13,701 nucleotides of DNA from assembly GCA_036001225.1 (NCBI GenBank), contig DASYUM010000312.1:1-13701 (forward strand). Reading direction: 5' to 3'. A program made the position numbers and the translations under genes. Below the pieces are notes generated by a model, which saw only the letters and a list, made by a program, of their open reading frames with translations, was not told where the DNA came from and ran no database searches. This DNA is from DASYUM01 sp036001225. Its GTDB lineage: Bacteria > Methylomirabilota > Methylomirabilia > Rokubacteriales > DASRDR01. This document shows, piece by piece, positions 6,899 through 13,148 of this stretch (position 1 is its first letter; each line of letters begins with the position of its first letter).

Positions 6899-7051
6899 AT
6901 GGACAAGAGTGCGGCCGGCGCGGCGAAGAAGAGCCCCGCGGTCACCCCGGAGGGTGCGGCTCCGCACTCCGGCATCGGCGGTAAGGCGACCGGCGCCACC
7001 AAGACCGGCATCGAGCCGTCCTCGAAGCCGCCCGAGCAGAAGACCCAGTAG
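6899..7051 (+). CDS. 50-residue ORF resembling the ends of the upstream secreted protein
   Basis: This short frame begins with MDKSAAGAAKKSPAV and ends KPPEQKTQ. The upstream gene contains QQKSAAGTKAGAKTAAV and KGAAPQSG, and ends QPKTQ; here the middle reads EGAAPHSGIGGK. The composition (Lys, Gly, Ala, Pro, Thr) and the final 13 bases (GAAGACCCAGTAG) are shared, but the signal peptide and beta-barrel core are missing. It therefore looks like a tandem duplicate that lost its centre. Translation is doubtful: an AGGAGG (6879-6884) is 14 bases from the ATG and lies in a GGCCAG-GAGG-CTGGCC hairpin (6875-6890). It lies between a long stem-loop and a strong terminator. It may be a tiny protein or a pseudogene. 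No other gene is seen in 6793-7229. Confidence 0.35.
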   Translation: MDKSAAGAAKKSPAVTPEGAAPHSGIGGKATGATKTGIEPSSKPPEQKTQ

Positions 7052-7083
7052 GGCCCGCGAAGCTGCCGACGGCTGTCCTACCC

Positions 7084-7120
7084 GCCGAGGGAGGCGATGC
7101 TCGCCAACCTCGGCCTTTTT
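7084..7120 (+). terminator. Strong rho-independent terminator
   Basis: GCCGAGG (7084-7090) pairs with CCTCGGC (7108-7114), with an inner GGCGA-TGC-TCGCC stem (7093-7105), and is followed by C and TTTTT (7116-7120). This is a textbook intrinsic terminator for the secreted-protein transcript, and it isolates clpB from it. Confidence 0.85.
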
Positions 7121-7140
7121 GTGTCGACGAACTGACGGTT

Positions 7141-7169
7141 TTGACAACCGACGGGCCACCCGCTAAATT
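7141..7169 (+). promoter_or_regulatory. Near-consensus sigma-70 promoter of clpB
   Basis: TTGACA (7141-7146) is exact. The spacer is 17 bases and TAAATT (7164-7169) matches TATAAT at 4 of 6. The start is predicted near 7176, giving a leader of about 54 bases. This is the best vegetative promoter in the window. clpB here therefore need not depend on an alternative heat-shock sigma factor, and repression through the leader repeat is an alternative. Confidence 0.75.
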
Positions 7170-7180
7170 TCTTGAAGGGG

Positions 7181-7201
7181 ATCCCGCGAGCCCCGCGGGA
7201 T
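7181..7201 (+). promoter_or_regulatory. Inverted repeat in the clpB leader
   Basis: ATCCCGCG (7181-7188) and CGCGGGAT (7194-7201) are perfect 8-base arms around a 5-base centre, about +6 to +26 from the predicted start. The position would suit a repressor operator or an mRNA hairpin. It is not CIRCE (TTAGCACTC-N9-GAGTGCTAA) and not HAIR (CTTGAGT-N7-ACTCAAG). It does not pair with the ribosome site GAGGAGG (7212-7218). Confidence 0.4.
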
Positions 7202-7229
7202 TCGCGCGTATGAGGAGGTCGGATCGAGG

Positions 7230-9833
7230 ATGGCGGCGTTTCGCGCTGACAAGCTGACGCTCAAGGCCCAGGAGGCCCTCCAGGCGGCGGTCGCGCTGGC
7301 CGACAGCGAGAGCCACCAGCAGGTCGAGCCCGAGCATCTCCTGGTGGCCCTCCTGCGGGAGTCGGAGGGCGTGGTCGGACCCGTCCTGGGGAAGCTGGGC
7401 GCCCGTCCGGACGCCCTCCGGCGGGAGGCGGAGGCCGAGGTGCGCCGGCTCCCCAAGGTCACGGGCGGCGGCGGGCCGTACGTGGGGCCGCGCCTCAAGG
7501 CCGCCCTCGACACCGCCTGGACCGAGGCCGAGCGCCTGCGCGACGAGTACTGCTCGACCGAGCACCTCCTGGTCGCGCTGGCCCAGGACAAGGACGGCGC
7601 CGCCGGCCGCCTCCTCCGGCAGGCCGGGGTGACACCGGACGCGATCTACCGGGCGCTGGTCGAGATCCGCGGCTCCCAGCGGGTCACCGATCCCAACCCC
7701 GAGGAGAAGTACCAGGCTCTCGAACGTTACAGCCGCGACCTGACCGAGCTGGCCCGCAAGGGGAAGCTCGACCCGGTGATCGGGCGCGACGACGAGGTCC
7801 GGCGCGTCATCCAGGTGCTCTCCCGGCGCACCAAGAACAACCCGGTGCTGATCGGCGAGCCGGGGGTCGGCAAGACCGCCATCGTGGAGGGGCTCGCCCA
7901 GCGGATCATCGCCGGCGACATCCCCGAGGGGCTCAAGGGCAAGCGGCTGATCGCGCTCGACCTGGGCGCGCTGGTCGCCGGGACCAAGTATCGCGGCGAG
8001 TTCGAGGACCGGCTGAAGGCGGTCCTCCGCGAGATCGGGGAGGCCGGGGGCGAGATCATCTGCTTCATCGACGAGCTGCACACCCTGGTGGGCGCCGGCG
8101 GAGCCGAGGGGGCGGTGGACGCCGCCAACATGCTCAAGCCGGCGCTGGCGCGCGGCGAGCTCCGGTGCATCGGCGCCACCACGCTGGACGAGTACCGGAA
8201 GCACGTCGAGAAGGACGCCGCCCTCGAGCGGCGCTTCCAGCCGATCTTCGTCAAGGAGCCGTCGGTCGAGGACACCATCGCCATCCTCCGCGGGCTCAAG
8301 GAGAAGTACGAGGTCCACCACGGCGTGAAGATCAAGGACGCGGCGCTGGTCGCCGCCGCCGTGCTTTCCCACCGCTACATCGCCGACCGGTTCTTGCCCG
8401 ACAAGGCCATCGACCTGATGGACGAGGCGGCCTCCCGCCTCCGCATCGAGATCGACTCGATGCCGGCCGAGCTGGACGAGATCGAGCGACGCATGATGCA
8501 GCTCCAGATCGAGCGGGTCTCGCTGGCCAAGGAGACCGACGAGCCGTCCCGGGAGCGCCTGGAGAAGCTCGATCGCGAGCTGGCCGAGCTGAAGGAGCGG
8601 TCGAGCGCGCTCAAGGCCCGCTGGCAGGCGGAGAAGGCGGCCATCGGCCGCATCCGCAAGGTCAAGGAGGAGATGGAGGCCGCCCGCACCGCGATGGCCG
8701 ACGCCGAGCGGCGGGGCGACCTGAACCGGGCGGCCGAGCTGCGCTTCGGGACGCTTCACCAGCTCGAGCGCCAGCTCGAGGTCGAGAACGCGCGGCTGGC
8801 CGAGTTCCAGAAGACGGGCCGCCTCCTCAAGGAGGAGGTGGACGAGGAGGACGTGGCCGAGGTCGTCGCCAAGTGGACGGGCATCCCGGTCACGCGGCTC
8901 CTCGAGGGTGAGGTCGAGAAGCTCGTCTCCATGGAGGACCGGCTGTCTCGCCGGGTGGTGGGCCAGGAGGCCGCGCTCCGCGCGGTGTCGAACGCCGTCC
9001 GCCGGGCCCGCTCCGGCCTCGCCGACCCCAACCGGCCGATCGGCTCGTTCCTCTTCCTGGGCCCCACCGGCGTCGGGAAGACCGAGCTGGCCCGGGCGCT
9101 GGCCGAATTCCTCTTCGACGACGAGCGGGCCATGGTGCGCCTGGACATGTCGGAGTACATGGAGAAGCACACGGTGGCCCGGCTCATCGGCGCCCCCCCC
9201 GGCTACATCGGCTTCGAAGAGGGCGGACAGCTCACCGAAGCCGTGCGGCGGCGCCCCTATTCGGTGGTGCTCTTCGACGAGGTGGAGAAGGCCCACCCCG
9301 ACGTCTGGAACGTGCTTCTCCAGCTCCTCGACGACGGCCGGCTCACCGACGGCCACGGCCGGACGGTAGACTTCCGGAACAGCGTGGTCATCATGACGTC
9401 GAACATCGGCAGCCACTATTTCCGCGAGGTGACCGACGCCGAGAAGGTCAAGACGCTCGTCCTCCAGGAGCTGCGCCAGCATCTCCGGCCCGAGCTCTTG
9501 AACCGGATCGACGAGGTCATCGTCTTCCAGAACCTCGGGATGGCGGAGATCGCGAAGATCGTGGACATCCAGACCGCGTACCTCGCGAAGCGACTGGCCG
9601 AGAAGCGCATCGGCCTCGAGCTGACCGACGCCGCCAAGGCGCTCCTGGCCAAGGAGGGGTTCGACCCGGTCTTCGGGGCGCGGCCGCTCAAGCGGACGAT
9701 CCAGCGGCGGGTCCAGGACCCGCTGGCGCTCAAGATCCTCGCCGGCGAGTTCGCCGAGGGCGATACGGTGCGCGTGGACGCCAAGGGCGACGAGCTCACG
9801 TTCACCCGGGTCGTGGAGGCCGTCCCGGCCTGA
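7230..9833 (+). CDS. clpB: ATP-dependent disaggregase ClpB
   Basis: This cytosolic Hsp104-family AAA+ ring works with DnaK/DnaJ to pull apart protein aggregates. At 867 residues it is the normal full length. Order: N domain (about 1-145, two Clp repeats); first ATPase with Walker A GEPGVGKT (209-216), pore loop GTKYRGEFE (Y254) and Walker B ICFIDELHT (277-285); the long middle coiled coil (about 405-530) that marks ClpB rather than ClpA or ClpC; second ATPase with Walker A GPTGVGKT (611-618), pore loop GYIGFEEGG and Walker B LFDEVEKAHP (681-690); and the C-terminal small domain with DPVFGARPLKRTIQ. It lacks an IGF/LGF-type ClpP-binding loop as expected. Ribosome site GAGGAGG (7212-7218) is 11 bases before the ATG. 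It has its own promoter and leader repeat. Confidence 0.97.
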   Translation: MAAFRADKLTLKAQEALQAAVALADSESHQQVEPEHLLVALLRESEGVVGPVLGKLGARPDALRREAEAEVRRLPKVTGGGGPYVGPRLKAALDTAWTEAERLRDEYCSTEHLLVALAQDKDGAAGRLLRQAGVTPDAIYRALVEIRGSQRVTDPNPEEKYQALERYSRDLTELARKGKLDPVIGRDDEVRRVIQVLSRRTKNNPVLIGEPGVGKTAIVEGLAQRIIAGDIPEGLKGKRLIALDLGALVAGTKYRGEFEDRLKAVLREIGEAGGEIICFIDELHTLVGAGGAEGAVDAANMLKPALARGELRCIGATTLDEYRKHVEKDAALERRFQPIFVKEPSVEDTIAILRGLKEKYEVHHGVKIKDAALVAAAVLSHRYIADRFLPDKAIDLMDEAASRLRIEIDSMPAELDEIERRMMQLQIERVSLAKETDEPSRERLEKLDRELAELKERSSALKARWQAEKAAIGRIRKVKEEMEAARTAMADAERRGDLNRAAELRFGTLHQLERQLEVENARLAEFQKTGRLLKEEVDEEDVAEVVAKWTGIPVTRLLEGEVEKLVSMEDRLSRRVVGQEAALRAVSNAVRRARSGLADPNRPIGSFLFLGPTGVGKTELARALAEFLFDDERAMVRLDMSEYMEKHTVARLIGAPPGYIGFEEGGQLTEAVRRRPYSVVLFDEVEKAHPDVWNVLLQLLDDGRLTDGHGRTVDFRNSVVIMTSNIGSHYFREVTDAEKVKTLVLQELRQHLRPELLNRIDEVIVFQNLGMAEIAKIVDIQTAYLAKRLAEKRIGLELTDAAKALLAKEGFDPVFGARPLKRTIQRRVQDPLALKILAGEFAEGDTVRVDAKGDELTFTRVVEAVPA

Positions 9834-9837
9834 CGCG

Positions 9838-9870
9838 CCTCTCCCCCCGGGGAGAGGTCAGGGTGAGAGG
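9838..9870 (+). repeat. REP-like palindrome with GGTGAG arm
   Basis: CCTCTCCCC (9838-9846) and GGGGAGAGG (9849-9857) are perfect 9-base arms separated by CC, followed by TCAGGGTGAGAGG. From memory, a CTCTCCC-loop-GGGAGAGG-NNAGGGTGAGG pattern is a widespread dispersed intergenic repeat in many Gram-negative genomes. Only one copy is in this window. It lies right after the clpB stop, could act as a transcript 3' end, and its right side supplies the ribosome site of the next gene. Confidence 0.55.
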
Positions 9871-9875
9871 AAGGC

Positions 9876-10778
9876 GTGCCCGACTTCCTCGGGGGCCCCG
9901 CCGGTCCGTGGACCCACCAGTTCGCCACCGCCAACGGGGTTCGCCTCCATTACGTCCGGCAGGGTGCCGGCTTCCCCATGGTCCTCCTTCACGGCTGGCC
10001 GGGATTCTGGTACGAGTGGGCGCCGGTCATCCCCCTCCTCGCCGGCCGCCACGACGTCGTCGTCCCCGACCTGCGCGGCTTCGCCTACTCGGAGAAGCCC
10101 GACCTTCCGCCCGAGCAGGCCTACCTGCGCGAGACGGTGGCCGAGGACATCGCCGCCCTCGCCCGGCAGCTCGGCTGGCCGCGCCTCGCGCTGGTGGCCC
10201 ACGACATCGGCGCCACCGTGGCGCAGCCCTTGGCCCGCAAGCATCCCGACCTGGTCGCGCGGCTGGTCCTCCTCGATCCGCCGTATCCGGGGATCGGGCG
10301 TCGCTGGCGGGAGCCCGGACACGTCCGCGAGGTCTGGTATCAGATCTTCCACACGCTGCCCTGGGCCGAGGAGCTGGTAGGGGCCAGCCGGGGGACGCTC
10401 GCGCTCTACCTCCGCCACTTCCTGACCCACTGGTCGGGACGGAAGGACTGGGACACCGACGCGGAGCTGGAGCACTGGGTGGAGGCGTACTCGCAGCCGG
10501 GCGCCTTGCGCGGCGGCTTCGGATACTACCGAGCATTCGAGCGGTTCCGGACCGCCCAGGGCGACATTCCGCCGGCCCAGCTCGCGGTGCCCGTCCCGAC
10601 GCGCGTCCTGTGGGGCGAGGGCGACCCCGTCCTCCCCGCGGCCTGGGCCGACCGGCTCCCCGAGTACTTCCCGGACCTCGCGCTCACCCGGGTGCCCGGG
10701 GTCGGGCACTTCATGATGCGCGAGGCGCCCGCCCGCCTCGTCGAGGAGGTGCTCGCCTTCCTGGCGCCGCTACGCTGA
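9876..10778 (+). CDS. Alpha/beta hydrolase, epoxide hydrolase type
   Basis: This is a cytosolic hydrolase of 300 residues from a GTG preceded by GAGAGGAAGG (9865-9874). The oxyanion motif is HGWP (39-42). The nucleophile elbow AHDIGA places Asp at D110, not Ser, which points to epoxide hydrolase or haloacid/haloalkane dehalogenase chemistry through an ester intermediate. The acid is D250 (WGEGDPVLP) and the base is H278 (VGHFMMREAP). In the cap, FGYYRAF (215-221) supplies the ring-opening Tyr typical of epoxide hydrolases, and no dehalogenase halide-binding Trp next to the nucleophile is seen. Substrate is unknown; xenobiotic or lipid epoxides are plausible. It follows clpB by 42 bases in the same direction but is functionally unrelated. 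Its end overlaps the facing M23 gene by 9 bases. Confidence 0.88.
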   Translation: MPDFLGGPAGPWTHQFATANGVRLHYVRQGAGFPMVLLHGWPGFWYEWAPVIPLLAGRHDVVVPDLRGFAYSEKPDLPPEQAYLRETVAEDIAALARQLGWPRLALVAHDIGATVAQPLARKHPDLVARLVLLDPPYPGIGRRWREPGHVREVWYQIFHTLPWAEELVGASRGTLALYLRHFLTHWSGRKDWDTDAELEHWVEAYSQPGALRGGFGYYRAFERFRTAQGDIPPAQLAVPVPTRVLWGEGDPVLPAAWADRLPEYFPDLALTRVPGVGHFMMREAPARLVEEVLAFLAPLR

Positions 10779-11323
10779 GCCGGCGCAGGGGAGTGGATAG
10801 GTGAGCCGCGGCGACGACGCCGGGTACGCGCGGTCAGCGTCGTAGCAGGGATTCCCCTCCACCCAGTAGCCCGCCGGGTCGTCCCAGCCCGCCTGGAGGC
10901 GGGGGCCGCACAGCCCACCGGGGCGCCGGCAGACCCCGAAGTGGAGGTGGGGCGTCGTCGCGTTCCCGGTCATCCCCGAGCGCCCGAGGGGCTCACCCCG
11001 TCGCACCACCTGGCCCGCTCGCACCCAGATCTCGGAGAGGTGGAAGTAGACGGTGGCGAGCTCGTCGGCGTGGGCGAGCACGATCAGCCGCCCCGCGACC
11101 GGCCGGGCGTGGGCGCGCAGGACTGTCCCGTCGGCGGCGGCCAGGATGGGCGTGCCGATCGCCGCGCGGATGTCGATCCCGTAGTGCCGCCACGGGCGCG
11201 GTGAGCCGGCGGCCCCGTGCCAATCGCCAAGCCCGAGATGATGGGCGGCGGGATCAGGGCCGGCGCCGGTGGGCCCATCGGGGTGAGCGCCGGCCGCTCC
11301 ACGGCGCAGCCGGTCCGCATCAC
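10770..11323 (-). CDS. M23 (LytM/peptidase M23) metallopeptidase, apparently frameshifted
   Basis: This family cuts peptidoglycan cross-bridges, or activates amidases when degenerate. The catalytic half is intact in one frame: HYGID (11172-11186) gives the first His and Asp zinc ligands, GTPILAAADGTV follows, then ATVYFHLSEI, and HLHFG (10935-10949) gives the last His. That frame has no ATG, GTG or TTG between HYGID and the end of the upstream gene. The frame one base over has GTG/ATG starts at 11323/11320 and reads ERPALTPMGPPAPALIPPPI with high GC at third positions, before running out of frame. Joining them near 11225-11240 gives PPPIISGLGDWHGAAG, which fits the usual lead-in to HxGxD. One base is therefore missing, either in the genome or in the assembly. 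The N-terminus shows no clear signal peptide, so the true start is uncertain. The gene follows the GGT gene by 60 bases. Confidence 0.72.
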
Positions 11324-11383
11324 GACCGTTCCGATCCCGGGGGGGGAAGCAGGCCCGATCCGAACGCTTCCGAGCGAAGTTCC

Positions 11384-13144
11384 TTACCACGCCACCGCGT
11401 AGGAGTCCCGGCGCGGATCGGCGGCGCCCCAGCGGACGCCGGCCTCGTCCACCCGCACCAGGCACGCGCCACCGGCTCGCCACTCCCAGTCGCCCCAGCG
11501 CTCGACCCGGTGTCCCCGCCCCGCCAGCGCGTCGGCGGTGGCCTGCGGGATGCGACCCTCGAGGGTGAGCCGCCCCGGGAAGTAGCGGTGGGGCCAGAAG
11601 GAGTCGGGGAAGGACTGGGTGGCGAAGCGCGGGGCCTCCACCGCGCTCTGCGGGCTCATGCCGAACACCGTGAGGTTGAGCAGCACCTGGAGCATCGCCT
11701 GGGCCTGGACGTCGCCGCCCGGCGTGCCGAAGGGCATGACCCGCCCCTCGTGGAATACCATCGCCGGGTTCGGCGTGAGCCGCGGCCGCTTGCCCGGCGC
11801 GACCACGCTCGGGTGCTCGGGCTCGAGCCACGACTGGGAGCCGCGGGAGGAGACGGCCAGCCCGGTGCCGGGGATGATCGGCGTGTCGGTGGAGACGTCG
11901 CTCGGCGTCGCCGAGAAGGCGTTGCCGTCCCGGTCCACCACCGCGATGTAGGAGGTGTCGAGGCTGGCCGACCCCGGGCGGGCGCGCTCGCTCGGCGGTG
12001 TCCAGGCCGGCGCGGTCGCCTGGCCGGTCGACGGATCGCCGGGGGGCGGCATCGCCGGCGATGCGCGCCGCGCGTCCAGGAGACGGCGGCGGACGGCGGC
12101 ATAGGCCGGGTCGAGCAGGCGCTCGGGCACCTTCACGTGCCGCGGGTCGCCGTAGTAGGCCTCGCGGTCGGCGAAGGCGAGCTTCATCGCCTCCGTCACC
12201 ACGTGGATGTAGTCGGGGGAGTTGTGGCCGAGCGCCGACAGGTCCAGCGGCTCCAGGAGCTGCAGCATCTGGAGGAGCACGGGGCCCTGGCACCAGAACC
12301 CGCAGCTCCAGACCTGGTAGCCGCGGAACCCGCTGGAGCGGGCCGGCTCCACCTCAGCCCGGAAGGCGGCCAGGTCCTCGCGGGTGAGGAGTCCGCCCTC
12401 CCGCGCGTGGTAATCGGCGATCGACGCCGCCACGTCGCCGCGGTAGAACGCGTCGCGCGCCGCCTGGAGTCCTGCCGCCCGGCCGCGGCTCCGGGCCGCC
12501 CGGTCCTCGTCCGCCAGGTACTGCAGCGTGCGCCCGAGGTCGGCCTGAACGAAGCGCTGGCCCGGCCCGGGCGGCCGCCCGCCGGGCAGGTAGATCGGCG
12601 CCGAGGTCGGCCACCGCCGGTACTTCGCCTCGTTCTGGCGGATGATGCCGGCGACGAACGCCCCCAGGGGGAACCCCTCGCGGGCCAGCTCGATCGCGGG
12701 CGCCGCCACCTCGGCGAACCCGAGCGTCCCGAAGCGCTCGAGCGCCGTCAGCCAGGCATCGGGCGCGCCGGGGACGACGGTGCGGAGGATCCCCTCCGGG
12801 ATCTCGCCCCCGCACGCGCGCTGGAAGAACTCCACGCTCGCCCGGCGGGGCCACGGACCCAGCCCGGAGACCGTCGCCACCTCGCGGCGGGCGGCGTCGT
12901 AGAGCATGATCGGCGCGACGCCCGCGAAGTTGACGATGTCGGAGTGGACGACGCCGAGGCAGATGCCGCCGGCCACGCCGGCGTCCACCGCGTTGCCGCC
13001 GGCCTCGAGGATGCGGAAGGCGGCCAGCGCGGCCAGCGGGTGCCCGGCGGCGACGGCGTAGTGCCTCCCGAGCGCCTCCGGGCGGAGCGCCCGGCCGGGT
13101 GGCCCGGCCGATCCCACCCGCTCCGGGGTCGAATCGACGGTCAT
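11384..13144 (-). CDS. Gamma-glutamyltransferase-family Ntn hydrolase, divergent
   Basis: This family self-cleaves and uses the new N-terminal Thr to attack an amide. The 586 residues fit one precursor. Family marks are GNAVDAGVAGGICLG (50-64), GGLLTREDLAAF (250-261), DREAYYGDPRHVKVP (326-340) and the cleavage/nucleophile region at T397 in LDTSYIAVVDRDGNAF. The large subunit would be about 1-396 and the small 397-586. Residues that bind the glutamyl group in E. coli GGT are not kept: DFRE becomes GLGP (no Arg), the TTHYS run becomes TSYIA, NNQMDD is absent, and GSPGGSR becomes GTPGGDV (472-478). It therefore probably acts on another acyl-amide, as with GGT-like acylases. There is no signal peptide, so it is cytoplasmic, unlike many GGTs. 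It starts 4 bases after the Uma2 gene, so it is in an operon with it. Confidence 0.88.
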   Translation of the reverse strand: MTVDSTPERVGSAGPPGRALRPEALGRHYAVAAGHPLAALAAFRILEAGGNAVDAGVAGGICLGVVHSDIVNFAGVAPIMLYDAARREVATVSGLGPWPRRASVEFFQRACGGEIPEGILRTVVPGAPDAWLTALERFGTLGFAEVAAPAIELAREGFPLGAFVAGIIRQNEAKYRRWPTSAPIYLPGGRPPGPGQRFVQADLGRTLQYLADEDRAARSRGRAAGLQAARDAFYRGDVAASIADYHAREGGLLTREDLAAFRAEVEPARSSGFRGYQVWSCGFWCQGPVLLQMLQLLEPLDLSALGHNSPDYIHVVTEAMKLAFADREAYYGDPRHVKVPERLLDPAYAAVRRRLLDARRASPAMPPPGDPSTGQATAPAWTPPSERARPGSASLDTSYIAVVDRDGNAFSATPSDVSTDTPIIPGTGLAVSSRGSQSWLEPEHPSVVAPGKRPRLTPNPAMVFHEGRVMPFGTPGGDVQAQAMLQVLLNLTVFGMSPQSAVEAPRFATQSFPDSFWPHRYFPGRLTLEGRIPQATADALAGRGHRVERWGDWEWRAGGACLVRVDEAGVRWGAADPRRDSYAVAW

Positions 13145-13148
13145 GCGC

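Noticed and set aside
7171..7201. HspR (HAIR) site in the clpB leader because of a CTTGA at 7171
   Set aside because: The partner half ACTCAAG is missing at the required spacing.
6942..9482. 846-residue open frame opposite clpB
   Set aside because: It is a shadow of the clpB codon pattern: leucine, histidine and aspartate repeats with no domain and no start context.
1508..9833. Identity with the mobile heat-resistance island (LHR/TLST)
   Set aside because: ClpK, small Hsps, YfdX, HdeD, thioredoxin, KefB and PsiE are all absent, there are no mobility genes, and base composition does not change at the edges.
9863..10804. 313-residue plus frame overlapping the hydrolase in another register
   Set aside because: The hydrolase frame has the full catalytic set; this one is Arg/Pro-rich noise.
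11324..12293. 5' extension of the M23 frame across the GGT-family gene
   Set aside because: The upstream part is antisense-free but out of register with the real GGT coding frame on the same strand, and has no protein-like features.
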